64,000 nucleotides of DNA from FW021-bin31 sp964647485 (lineage in GTDB: Bacteria > Bacteroidota > Bacteroidia > Chitinophagales > Chitinophagaceae), in contig CAZYHV010000021.1 of the NCBI GenBank assembly GCA_964647485.1, positions 1-64,000 of the forward strand, written 5' to 3'. A program made the translations under genes and the position numbers. Below, in pieces: positions 7,902 through 16,459 of this stretch. Positions within the stretch are counted from its first letter, which is position 1, and every line of letters starts with the position of its first letter. The notes beneath the pieces were generated by a model. It made no database searches. It was not told the DNA's origin and saw nothing but the letters and a program-made list of their open reading frames with translations.

Positions 7902-8774
7902 ATGCCTGAAATTTTTGATATAATTGGCCAAACCCCACTTTTAGAATTAAAACATTTAAATCCCAATCCAAGGGTAAAATTATTTGCAAAGCTGGAAGGC
8001 AACAATCCGGCAGGAAGCGTCAAGGATCGACCGGCTTACAATATGATTACCAGTGCTTTGGAACGAGGAGAAATCCGGAAGGATACCCAACTGATAGAAG
8101 CAACAAGTGGCAATACCGGCATTGCTTTGGCTATGATTTCCAGTGTGCTGGGATTAAATATTGAATTGGTCATGCCTAAAACAGCCACTCGAGAGCGAGT
8201 GATAACCATGAAAGCCTATGGTGCGAAAGTCACTCAACTGGATGGCATTGAGAAATGTAGAGATTATGCGGAAGAAAAAGGTAAAATGCCCGGAAATTTT
8301 GTTATTAATCAATTTGCCAATCCGGACAATTATAAAGCGCATTATAAAATGACGGCTCCGGAAATTTGGGATGCTACCCAAGGTGCAATCACTCACTTTG
8401 TCAGTGCCATGGGAACAACCGGTACTATTATGGGGGTGTCTCGATTTTTAAAAGAAAAAGATAAATCCATACAAATCATCGGATGTCAACCCACAGAAGG
8501 ATCTAGAATTCCGGGTATCCGCCGCTGGCCAACAGCATATTTACCTAAAATTTTTGAAGCCTCCAGAGTAGATAAAATCATTGACATCTCCACAGAAAAT
8601 GCACGTAACACCGCAAGACGCCTTGCTAAAGAGGAAGGGATATTGGCAGGAATGAGCAGCGGCGGAGCTGCTTATGCTGCTATAGAAACTGCAAAAGCGT
8701 TAGATTCCGGCGTCATCGTGTTTATCGTATGTGATCGAGGAGACCGTTATTTAAGTAGCGATCTTTTTGAATAA
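7902..8774 (+). CDS. cysM: Cysteine synthase (CysM type)
   Basis: PLP enzyme that replaces the acetyl group of O-acetylserine with sulfide (or thiosulfate in some CysM enzymes). The 290 residues hold NPAGSVKDR with the PLP lysine at K41, the phosphate loop ATSGNTG near residue 70, and the C-terminal GMSSGGA. The segment CQPTEGSRIPGIRRWP places it with CysM (O-acetylserine sulfhydrylase B) rather than CysK. It sits directly behind the serine acetyltransferase. The assignment to B type is from motif recognition; thiosulfate use is inference. Confidence 0.92.
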   Translation: MPEIFDIIGQTPLLELKHLNPNPRVKLFAKLEGNNPAGSVKDRPAYNMITSALERGEIRKDTQLIEATSGNTGIALAMISSVLGLNIELVMPKTATRERVITMKAYGAKVTQLDGIEKCRDYAEEKGKMPGNFVINQFANPDNYKAHYKMTAPEIWDATQGAITHFVSAMGTTGTIMGVSRFLKEKDKSIQIIGCQPTEGSRIPGIRRWPTAYLPKIFEASRVDKIIDISTENARNTARRLAKEEGILAGMSSGGAAYAAIETAKALDSGVIVFIVCDRGDRYLSSDLFE

Positions 8775-8784
8775 AAGGAAGGCC

Positions 8785-11700
8785 CTACTTCCTCTCCAGT
8801 TTCACATCTACCCGACGATCCAAGGGATTACTCCCTCTCCCTGTGGTTGAAGACGTTACCGGTTCAATTTTTATTTTGGAAGCATCTATATTGTATCTGC
8901 TAACAAGCAATTGTTTTACCGCATCTACTCTTCTCTGAGCCACTATTTTGTTGGCATGAGCACTTCCTGTTGCATCTGTAAACCCTTTTAACACAATAAA
9001 TACACCATCATACTTTTTAACGAATGCCGCTACGGGACGCAAGCTACTTACACCTTTTTCATCCAAAGTAGAGGAGCCCGTAGCAAAATAAGTACTTACA
9101 ACCGGGAAATTATTCACCCTGTTATTCATTTCCTCTTCTGCTGCTTTGGAAGCAGCCTCCCCTTTCATCTGATGAATAGACCGATTTAGTGAATCAACAT
9201 GATTTTCAAGATTATTCATATTTTTTTCTCTCGCCTCTTTTTGCTCTTGAGCTTCCCTCTTTTTCAGAGAATCCAATTGATGACGAATTCTTTCCACTTC
9301 AGAAGTAGACAAATTTCTAGTCGTATCAGGTTGCCTTCCTTCCAATTGTTCTTTTATCTGCTGTACAGAATCTAACTTTCTGGAAATATCCTCCAACTGC
9401 TCGTCATTATTATTACTTTCTGCTCTATTCCCCGTAGGAACAACAATGGGAGCCGAAAGAGAAGGTGCATTGTTATAAGCCATTCCTCTACGATTCATTT
9501 CATCTATAGCTGCCCGTAAATAAGAGGCTTGTAGTCCGCGATCTCCTTTTAAATCAGAAAGTTGATCATCGTAGTTTTGATTCTGCTTACGCAAATCTTC
9601 AATATTATCATTTAATTTTCTAATAGCAGCATTTTCCTTACTTAGCTGTCGTTGTAACCGTCTTATTGTATCACGATGAGCTGCATTTTGAGATGTTGTT
9701 TTTTTTCTAGATTTAAACACTCTCTGAAAGAAATTACGCTTTGCCGTATCCTCACTATTCACCTTTCTAAGGTTTTCATTTTGTAATTCTTGTAAAGAAT
9801 CTACCTTCCTTTGCAATTGTAATCGTTGTAAAGAATCTTTTCTTAAGCGTTTCCTGTTATCCGCTTGTTTCCCCTTCAAAAGAAGAGATTGATCTTTTGA
9901 ATGAGCCGAATCCTTTTTATATAAAGTCAAAAGAGAATCTATCTTTCCATGTAATTTCTTCCGTTGAAGAGAATCCCGATTGTTTTGTTTCAAAATGGAA
10001 TCAATCCTACTCTGCAACCGAGATCGGTTCAATGAGTCTTTCTTCAATTGGCTTTTATTGGCATTTAACCTTTTCTCTATCTGTACCCTTTGAGAGTCTG
10101 TTCTTATAGAATCTTCTTTATACTTTGCCAATAGAGAATCATAAGCGGTTTGTATGGAGTCTCTATCTGATCCTATGTCGGAAGAAGCTGTCCTTGAGAT
10201 TCTATTATTCCGTATAGAATCAGCAGTTTTCGAAGACTGTTGGCGCAAAGAATCATTGATATTTTTCAAAGAATCAATCTTTCTCAAATAAACTTTTTTC
10301 AAAGAATCTTTTTCCTCTGATGACAATTTTTCTTTTGTCAATTGCTCTTGAGAAACTTCCTTCGTGCTGTCTATATTCTTATTCTCTGACGTGCTTTGCA
10401 CGGTATCCGTAACTTCTTTTATGGGTTCCTCATTCTCATTGTTCAATTCATACAAAGTATCTTCAGCAGATGTCGTCTGCTGATTTCTATAGATCATAAT
10501 CTTCGTAGAATCAGCATATTCCGTAACAATTGGGGTATTGGAAAAACGCTGTCTCAATTGTTGTCGAGCTTCTTTCACTGCCTTTAACTCATAATATAAA
10601 TCCTTTAACTTGCTTTCATCTTTTAACAATTGCAAGCTGTCTTGCTTTGATAAAGGAGCTTTCTCCCTCAATGCTTTTATGTTTTCTTTTTGATCTGCAA
10701 TCTTATATTTAAGTTTATTCTCTTTGATAATATAATTTTGATCTATATGATCAAAACGAGATCTACGCAACATCAATCTTATCTGATGCACTTCTCCTTT
10801 CTGCTTTTCTTTTTCAGTCGATTGATTGGTTGTATCCTTTGAAGAAGCTTGATCTGCTTTCTTTAATGAATCAATATGCTTGGAGGATGTTGTAGTGTCT
10901 ACAACCTGATTTTTCTCTTTTATCTTCTGTTCTTGTTGTTCCTTTTCCCTCAATAAAAGGCTTCTATTCTTAGTCGGTTGATAAACTACTGGAGCCTTAA
11001 ACCTGCTTTTCCCACCTCCTAAGTTGAATTGAATAGCCGCCTTGTTAAAGATATAAAAATCATTTACCCCGTCGTCATATCCGCGCTTATTATCTGTAGA
11101 CACGTTGGTTCCGGGACGAGCCGCATACGCCTCTTCGGGAGAACCATAGTTATTCTTATAAGTGCCACTCACATCATCCAGATAATCACTAAAAGAATAA
11201 TTGATATCCGTCTGCACTATGAGGCTTACCCCTTTACTCAATCTGAACTTGACGCCAATTCCTAAATCAGCATAAGGGGTAACATTATTATATTTCTTGT
11301 TTCTTTCTGTTTTTAGATCTCTTAAATTCGTTTCATATTTCCCATCAGGCTGTACATTTGGATCTGAATAATCATAAGGATTCCCATTTTCATCATATAA
11401 ATCTCCTTTCACCTTAAAATAAGTTACTCCTCCACCCAGGAATAAATAAGGAGAGAAAAAAGCATTTTTATGCAATAGTTTCCCATTGTCGGCATGAAAT
11501 GTCAGAGCCAGACCTGCATCATAAATATCCGTTTTAAAATTAAGCGCCCGATCCCAATGAGGAGCATCCAAATCATAAGAACCTCCCGGTTTACGATAAC
11601 GGTCACTCATCTCTATAGCTCCTTTATTAGCCTGAATCATAAGTCCTATTCCGGGCGTCAATCCCTTTTCTAAACTTATTCCAAAACTCGCTTCCGGGAT

Positions 11701-11910
11701 ATAATGATCATTATATTGAAAAAATTTAAACGCCTGCTTCCAATCCTTCCATTTCTGGATTCTATAAGGACTTAAATCTCCATAATAATTCATATATCCT
11801 CCACCCAGGCTCAATTTCCATCCGGAATTTACGGATTGTGCCTGAGATGAAGTGTTTATTAAAGGAGTTATTAATAAACTTAAAGCAATAATGTGAAAAA
11901 CTTTTTTCAT
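8785..11910 (-). CDS. Barrel / coiled-coil / OmpA outer-membrane protein
   Basis: The 1041-residue protein has four parts. First a signal peptide (MKKVFHIIALSLLITPLINT). Second, an N-terminal beta-barrel to about residue 300. Third, a very long charged helical region. Fourth, an OmpA peptidoglycan-binding domain from about residue 935 (YFATGSSTLDEKG, then GFTDATGSAHANK, then NPLDRRVDV). The barrel shares YYGDL and YLDDVSxTY motifs with the DUF6089 protein at 31087-31950, so they look homologous. Around residues 540-705 the coil has a near 21-residue (three-heptad) period of DSL...IDS units. It should tie the outer membrane to the cell wall across a long spacer. It starts 4 bases after the stop of the 392-residue gene, so the two form an operon. 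The longer frame to 11958 overlaps that gene and is rejected. Confidence 0.82.
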   Translation of the reverse strand: MKKVFHIIALSLLITPLINTSSQAQSVNSGWKLSLGGGYMNYYGDLSPYRIQKWKDWKQAFKFFQYNDHYIPEASFGISLEKGLTPGIGLMIQANKGAIEMSDRYRKPGGSYDLDAPHWDRALNFKTDIYDAGLALTFHADNGKLLHKNAFFSPYLFLGGGVTYFKVKGDLYDENGNPYDYSDPNVQPDGKYETNLRDLKTERNKKYNNVTPYADLGIGVKFRLSKGVSLIVQTDINYSFSDYLDDVSGTYKNNYGSPEEAYAARPGTNVSTDNKRGYDDGVNDFYIFNKAAIQFNLGGGKSRFKAPVVYQPTKNRSLLLREKEQQEQKIKEKNQVVDTTTSSKHIDSLKKADQASSKDTTNQSTEKEKQKGEVHQIRLMLRRSRFDHIDQNYIIKENKLKYKIADQKENIKALREKAPLSKQDSLQLLKDESKLKDLYYELKAVKEARQQLRQRFSNTPIVTEYADSTKIMIYRNQQTTSAEDTLYELNNENEEPIKEVTDTVQSTSENKNIDSTKEVSQEQLTKEKLSSEEKDSLKKVYLRKIDSLKNINDSLRQQSSKTADSIRNNRISRTASSDIGSDRDSIQTAYDSLLAKYKEDSIRTDSQRVQIEKRLNANKSQLKKDSLNRSRLQSRIDSILKQNNRDSLQRKKLHGKIDSLLTLYKKDSAHSKDQSLLLKGKQADNRKRLRKDSLQRLQLQRKVDSLQELQNENLRKVNSEDTAKRNFFQRVFKSRKKTTSQNAAHRDTIRRLQRQLSKENAAIRKLNDNIEDLRKQNQNYDDQLSDLKGDRGLQASYLRAAIDEMNRRGMAYNNAPSLSAPIVVPTGNRAESNNNDEQLEDISRKLDSVQQIKEQLEGRQPDTTRNLSTSEVERIRHQLDSLKKREAQEQKEAREKNMNNLENHVDSLNRSIHQMKGEAASKAAEEEMNNRVNNFPVVSTYFATGSSTLDEKGVSSLRPVAAFVKKYDGVFIVLKGFTDATGSAHANKIVAQRRVDAVKQLLVSRYNIDASKIKIEPVTSSTTGRGSNPLDRRVDVKLERK

Positions 11911-11914
11911 CTTT

Positions 11915-13093
11915 TTACTTCTTTTGATCAAATCCAAGCCATAAATTAATCTCTGCACTTAAACCTACAAAAGGTTTCAGCTGCACATTCTTTGTTGTAA
12001 TATTTGAGATATTATCTATCTCTTCTGTTGAGGTAGCGACCACCCCTGCTTGTAGACGGACGACATGAAGGAATTTATACCCCAATCCTACAAAATAAGG
12101 CAGTCCAACAACAGGACCGGTAATTTTATTCCCATCCTTATCTTTAAAATTCTTCAAGAATACTCCTAAAGAAATGGAGGTTCTTCCCCAGAATGGGGAA
12201 ATGCTTTCATTTCCAAGAGGGAAAGATAATCCTACATACGGTCCGGAATCATAATCCATATCATCCCATTTCCCCGAAAGATAGACTCCTCCATAACCTG
12301 CATTTAAAGAAAGTGTTCTGTTAATCTCTTCAGTAGGGTAATTATCTCTTTCTCTTTTATCTTCCAATACTGCCAAATGATCATTTATAAAGGGAGCAAC
12401 CTCATTGACAGCTGCTTCCAACAATTGTTTTTGAAGCTTTTCACTATACTTCTGCCTTATTTGTGAGGTTTCAACAGCAGAATCATGCTTTACATTATAC
12501 CGCGCATGAGTAATCTTTTGGTTTTTAAGTTGCTGTACTTTGGATTTTACAATATCTGAGAATCCCGGGAAAGCACCCGGAAGATAACTTTCATAGTAAG
12601 AAAGACCAGAATATACGATCTGATTCATGTCTTTTATAACGGTATTCACTGAAGATTGTATAGAAACTTTTCGTGAATTCACTTCCATCACACTCTGTAG
12701 ATAGCTATTCAAATTACCTCTAATTGCACTTAATAAAGCTAACCGACCGGAGTCTTCCACTTTTCTGTAAAAATGAAGAACAATATCATACTGTTTATTC
12801 CCATGTAATTTAAAATCCACCGGAATGGAAAAACGACCGGTTTGACTTCCCACGGGTCTTCTCCACTTCGTTGAATACAGAGTGTCTGTTCTACGATGCG
12901 ACTTAAAGATGGCCAAAGACACCACCTCTATATGCTCATTAATATTCCCATTTATGGTAAAGTTTTCCCCTGCAGGTAACGGACGATTATCATTAAAATT
13001 ATTGTTTGCATAATCAAAGGTAACCGTTTTATTTTGGGCAAAAATCACGGTTGATAACAACATTAAAGTAGAAAAAGCAATAATTTTTTTCAT
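11915..13093 (-). CDS. Uncharacterised envelope protein, probable outer-membrane
   Basis: I do not recognise this 392-residue protein. It has a signal peptide ending at about residue 20 (VIFAQ). An N-terminal beta-rich part (about 20-115) follows, with an extracellular/Ig-like feel (GENFTINGNINEHIEVVSLAIF). The middle is helical (about 120-250). The C-terminal 140 residues alternate in barrel style (LSLNAGYGGVYLSGKWDDM, then GLSAEINLWLGF). The stop is 4 bases before the start of the barrel/coiled-coil/OmpA gene, so the two products probably work together, perhaps as one envelope complex. No catalytic motif is visible. Confidence 0.7.
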   Translation of the reverse strand: MKKIIAFSTLMLLSTVIFAQNKTVTFDYANNNFNDNRPLPAGENFTINGNINEHIEVVSLAIFKSHRRTDTLYSTKWRRPVGSQTGRFSIPVDFKLHGNKQYDIVLHFYRKVEDSGRLALLSAIRGNLNSYLQSVMEVNSRKVSIQSSVNTVIKDMNQIVYSGLSYYESYLPGAFPGFSDIVKSKVQQLKNQKITHARYNVKHDSAVETSQIRQKYSEKLQKQLLEAAVNEVAPFINDHLAVLEDKRERDNYPTEEINRTLSLNAGYGGVYLSGKWDDMDYDSGPYVGLSFPLGNESISPFWGRTSISLGVFLKNFKDKDGNKITGPVVGLPYFVGLGYKFLHVVRLQAGVVATSTEEIDNISNITTKNVQLKPFVGLSAEINLWLGFDQKK

Positions 13094-13115
13094 ATTTATA
13101 TTTTTTTATAATCCA

Positions 13116-13134
13116 TTCTACCTTTTCGGTAGAA
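13116..13134 (-). other. Small hairpin in the leader of the 392-residue gene
   Basis: TTCTACC / GGTAGAA with a five-base loop, about 23 bases before the start codon at 13093. It is not followed by a clean T run on the minus strand. It could be a leader structure or a weak attenuator; nothing more can be said. Confidence 0.25.
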
Positions 13135-13233
13135 AATAGCTCCCCTTAATAATTCTTATTTCGCATGGGAACCATCATTTCATCCTCTATGACTAGGGAT
13201 TCTTCATTTTAAAAAGAACTAAATTACAATTTA

Positions 13234-13950
13234 CTAATAATAGTAATTATTATTCCGATTAAACATAATAGTCAGTGTAATACTGAAGGTTCTGTTTTTT
13301 AAAAAAGGAGGAGCATCGCCATTATCCGAAGGAGAAAGGTTGGTCACCCCCAGCCCATATTCCGCTCCTAACAACATACTATTACTAAAGGCAATACCGG
13401 CTAGAAAGTGTAATCCAAAATCGACCCCTCTCATATCTTTGGAAGCCTTTGTTCCAAATTTCAAACTATGATCTTTATAAAAATCATTAGAAGCCATATC
13501 TGGACCATTGTATTCTCCTTTTCCGCCTAAAGCAAAGGCAAGATAAGGACCGGCTCCAAAGAAGAAACCCGTTCCCATCCCCTGATTAGCCATAGGCTTA
13601 ATAATAAGATTGACAGGAATCTCTAAATACCATGGATGCATCCTATAGGAAAAATTTCCATCCTCTGTTTTTTCTTTTAGAGTAGCTCCTTTCCCGGTAA
13701 CCCTCAGCCCCGGTTGTATAGACACCCATCTTGAGGCTGAAACATCTGCAACCATACCAAGATTAAAGGAAGTAAGTAATCGAGAATCCGGTCGATTGGA
13801 ATTACCTTCTAAGAAATACCTGAGATCGGTTACATTCAACCCTCCGGTAATACCAAAGCTGGTATTGGGAGAAAACTGCGCATATGTCGGTAAAGTTGTC
13901 ATTCCCCCTAAAAAGAAGACCAGTAATACCTTGTAAAGTCTATTTTTCAT
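13234..13950 (-). CDS. Outer-membrane beta-barrel protein (porin-like family)
   Basis: The 238-residue product has a signal peptide (YKVLLVFFLGGMTTLPTYAQ) and then alternating amphipathic strands: SFGITGGLNVTDL, WVSIQPGLRVTGKG, WYLEIPVNLI, FGLHFLAGIAF. This fits an OMP_b-brl_2-type eight-to-ten-stranded barrel. The NNNYYY tail is unusual, since such barrels usually end on the aromatic of the last strand (here TIMF, just before). The function is unknown. It is upstream of, and on the same strand as, the 392-residue and OmpA genes, but a 140-base gap leaves co-transcription open. Confidence 0.75.
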   Translation of the reverse strand: MKNRLYKVLLVFFLGGMTTLPTYAQFSPNTSFGITGGLNVTDLRYFLEGNSNRPDSRLLTSFNLGMVADVSASRWVSIQPGLRVTGKGATLKEKTEDGNFSYRMHPWYLEIPVNLIIKPMANQGMGTGFFFGAGPYLAFALGGKGEYNGPDMASNDFYKDHSLKFGTKASKDMRGVDFGLHFLAGIAFSNSMLLGAEYGLGVTNLSPSDNGDAPPFLKNRTFSITLTIMFNRNNNYYY

Positions 13951-13980
13951 AAAGATAAATATACACTTTTAAAAAGTTCT

Positions 13981-14006
13981 AAAAAAATCTTTTTTCTTAA
14001 AAGATT
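13981..14006 (-). terminator. Probable terminator after the NlpE-like gene
   Basis: AATCTTTT / AAAAGATT form an eight-base stem with loop TTCTT. On the minus strand the stem is followed by a run of seven T. The stem is AT-rich, so termination strength is uncertain. Confidence 0.4.
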
Positions 14007-14066
14007 ATCATTTTCAATGTTTTAGAAGACCTATAAAGAGAAAACATCCAGAAATATAACGCTGTC

Positions 14067-14528
14067 TTATTTTTTCTTTAATATATAATGTTCTGCTAAG
14101 GCACCTTCCACTTCATTTCCTTCCATATCCAACATAATCAAAGCCGTATCTGTTACCTTATATTGATTAGAGGCATCTTTAATACCTTTTAAAGTAACTA
14201 CATTTTTTTCAGTATTCAGTGTCCAATCTCCTTTTTCATCCATATTACTTTCGTCTGAGGCTCCTAAATATTTTTGATGCAATGAATATGAGCTGTCTTC
14301 ATTGAGCGTAATCGTGGTCTGAATACCCTCACAATCAGCACATGGCAATGTCCCTTCATACACTTTACTCTCTTTTTCAGTTGAATGCTGTTGTTCCGTT
14401 TTTTGAGTATTGGCCTGCACGGAGGAGGAATCTTCTTGTGACTGACTATTATTTTTAGGGGCATTACTGCAAGAAGTAAAACCGGCTACTGCTAATAACA
14501 AGATGAAAACGTTCATTTTTCTTAACAT
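14067..14528 (-). CDS. NlpE-like copper-resistance/stress lipoprotein
   Basis: The 153-residue lipoprotein has the lipobox GFTSC near residue 20. A Ser/Gln-rich spacer follows, then a domain starting YEGTLPCADCEGIQTTITL, the signature of the NlpE N-terminal domain with its CxxC. It continues through GDWTLNTEKNVVTLKG to the C terminus. In enteric bacteria NlpE signals envelope and copper stress to CpxA. Only the N-terminal domain is present here, which is common in Bacteroidota, so a Cpx role cannot be assumed. The product should be anchored in a membrane facing the periplasm. Confidence 0.8.
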   Translation of the reverse strand: MLRKMNVFILLLAVAGFTSCSNAPKNNSQSQEDSSSVQANTQKTEQQHSTEKESKVYEGTLPCADCEGIQTTITLNEDSSYSLHQKYLGASDESNMDEKGDWTLNTEKNVVTLKGIKDASNQYKVTDTALIMLDMEGNEVEGALAEHYILKKK

Positions 14529-14607
14529 GTGTTGCTATATTTTAATATTAACAATTGATTTACAATAAGTTTAACAAAAATAATGCCAATAAGAATAATG
14601 TATAACT

Positions 14608-15714
14608 TTACCATCCTTCCTGTCCCATCCAAAGGGCACCTCCAATACTAGCCCTTGAGGCTCCGGTTACCGAAGGTAGCGTCGTATTATTTTCTCTCCA
14701 ACGTAAAGCGCCTAGTAAGGCGACTATCATCGCCTCCTTAAATTCTACAATTTCTTTTTCGGGAACGACAACTTCAACCCCATAATTCTGTAGAACTTCT
14801 CGCATTCTCTTTATAAGAAAATCATTAAAAGCCCCTCCGCCGGTAGCTAACAGATTAAAATCATTCGTTAACGGATTCTTGTCTTTTAATAATTGTTCTA
14901 TACTTTTTTCTAACTGCATAACAATATGCTCAATATAAGTCCGAAGACTATCTGCGGGAGCAAGCTGATGTTTTTCGATAATAGGGAATAGCATTTCTAT
15001 TCCAAACTCATTAGATAATGATTTTGGAGGCATTTCTTTGTAATATGTTTGCGCATTCAATTCCTGTAATAATTCTTTACAGACCTCCCCTGAAGCAGCT
15101 AATTTTCCACCCTCATCAAAGGCGAGCCCTTCTTTTTGCGATAAGGTATTCAGAATGGCATTGGCAGGACAAATATCATAACCTGTTACATTTTCATCGT
15201 CATGAAAAGAAACATTTGCGATTCCTCCTATATTTAAAAATAATTTATACTCAGGAAACAAAAGCTTTTCTCCCAACGGCACCAAAGGGGCTCCTTGGCC
15301 TCCAAGTGCTATATCAAAATTTCTAAGATCAGAAACCACCGCAACATTCATTTTGGCCGCAATAGCAGAAGCTTCTCCAATCTGAGCTGTCATTTTCTTT
15401 TCGGGTCTGTGAAAAACCGTATGTCCATGAGAGGAAATTAAATCCATCTGCATGTGAATATCGTTTTTGTCCACAAATTCATCTATAGCATCGGCAAGAA
15501 AATGGCCATAATCAGCATGTAATTGGGCATAATCCAATGCAGATAGATAGGCTGCATTTCTTAGCCTATTCTCCCATTTTTTATTATAGGGAATACAATC
15601 AGCTACTTTCATTTCACAGTGCCACTTCCCTGCTGATTCTATCAAATGAACGAAAACAATATCTAGTCCATCTATTGAACTTCCCGACATTAATCCGATT
15701 ACCTTATAAGTCAT
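14608..15714 (-). CDS. anmK: Anhydro-N-acetylmuramic acid kinase
   Basis: Phosphorylates and opens 1,6-anhydroMurNAc released during cell-wall turnover, giving MurNAc-6-phosphate. The 368 residues start VIGLMSGSSIDGLDIVFV; the family's ATP-loop GTSxDG appears here with S for T. Also present are ISSHGHTVFHRP, IGEASAIA, GGQGAPLVP, FLNIGGIANVS and the C-terminal LLATGGGAFN. The length is normal. It points to peptidoglycan recycling in this organism, although the other recycling genes are not in the window. A full TTTG-N20-TACCTTTG promoter lies just upstream (15731-15762). Confidence 0.93.
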   Translation of the reverse strand: MTYKVIGLMSGSSIDGLDIVFVHLIESAGKWHCEMKVADCIPYNKKWENRLRNAAYLSALDYAQLHADYGHFLADAIDEFVDKNDIHMQMDLISSHGHTVFHRPEKKMTAQIGEASAIAAKMNVAVVSDLRNFDIALGGQGAPLVPLGEKLLFPEYKLFLNIGGIANVSFHDDENVTGYDICPANAILNTLSQKEGLAFDEGGKLAASGEVCKELLQELNAQTYYKEMPPKSLSNEFGIEMLFPIIEKHQLAPADSLRTYIEHIVMQLEKSIEQLLKDKNPLTNDFNLLATGGGAFNDFLIKRMREVLQNYGVEVVVPEKEIVEFKEAMIVALLGALRWRENNTTLPSVTGASRASIGGALWMGQEGW

Positions 15715-15730
15715 ATAAAATAAATTTTCG

Positions 15731-15762
15731 CAAAGGTAAGGGGCTGCCTCATAAAGAGCAAA
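15731..15762 (-). promoter_or_regulatory. Promoter of anmK
   Basis: The minus strand reads TTTG (15759-15762), a 20-base spacer, then TACCTTTG (15731-15738). Both elements are perfect for the Bacteroidota primary sigma factor. The -7 box ends 16 bases before the anmK start. Confidence 0.7.
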
Positions 15763-15821
15763 GAAGAAATCTAAAATTTATAGCTCAACTTTTTCAACCC
15801 CGTTTTGTTATAACCCATATT

Positions 15822-16457
15822 ATGCAAAATAAAGATTTACATCCATTTTTCTCTGTCCTTATTTGTACTTATAACCGGGCAGATATCATAAAAAGAGCCT
15901 TGGACTCTCTCCTCCAACAAACTTGTACCGATTGGGAAGGTCTTATTATCGATGATGGCTCTACTGATTCTACCCAAGATATTATACAGTCTTATTTAGA
16001 AAAGTTTCCGCTTCATTACTATAAAAAAACACATAGTGGATTAGCGGAAAGCAGAAATTTCGGAATCACTAAAGCAAAGGGAAAGTATATTACTTTTCTA
16101 GATACCGATGACGAATACGAAATAAATCACCTTCAAATCCGACATGAATTACTAAAGGGAAAACAGGATATTGATCTACTTCACAGCAATGTAACGATTA
16201 TCGGAGATCCCTATTTACCTGACAAGAACAACCCCAAACAAAAAATACATATTAATGACTGCTCAATAGGTGGTACTTTTTTTATAAAAAGAGACCGTCT
16301 TTCACCTTCCGATTCTTTTCAAGATCGCTACTCCGATGACAGTCATTTTTTGGAACAATTTGCACGTCAAGGAAAAAATATTTTAAAAATAGAGGCTCCT
16401 ACCTATCTGTATTACCGTGATATGGAAGACAGTTTATGTAATCAAAAACAAGGTTGA
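15822..16457 (+). CDS. Family 2 glycosyltransferase
   Basis: The 211-residue GT-A fold protein begins FFSVLICTYNRADIIKRAL, with LIIDDGSTDST near residues 41-51. The metal/nucleotide-sugar motif DTD is at 94-96 (FLDTDDEYE). No membrane helix is seen, so it should be cytoplasmic or peripheral. The acceptor and donor are unknown. It stands alone rather than in a polysaccharide cluster. The frame is open to 15537, but that stretch overlaps anmK and its promoter; the ATG at 15822 (MQNKDLHPFF) gives a normal N terminus. It ends 2 bases before the convergent fabH stop. Confidence 0.87.
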   Translation: MQNKDLHPFFSVLICTYNRADIIKRALDSLLQQTCTDWEGLIIDDGSTDSTQDIIQSYLEKFPLHYYKKTHSGLAESRNFGITKAKGKYITFLDTDDEYEINHLQIRHELLKGKQDIDLLHSNVTIIGDPYLPDKNNPKQKIHINDCSIGGTFFIKRDRLSPSDSFQDRYSDDSHFLEQFARQGKNILKIEAPTYLYYRDMEDSLCNQKQG

Positions 16458-16459
16458 AA

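Noticed and set aside
13116..13134. Leader hairpin of the 392-residue gene as a riboswitch.
   Set aside because: Far too small for any known riboswitch; kept only as a low-confidence hairpin.
8785..13950. Idea that the three outer-membrane genes form a new secretion or injection system.
   Set aside because: No ATPase, channel, sheath or cargo gene is nearby; a structural envelope role fits better.
15537..15821. Long N-terminal extension of the glycosyltransferase frame.
   Set aside because: It lies antisense to anmK and over its promoter; the glycosyltransferase fold begins right after the ATG at 15822.
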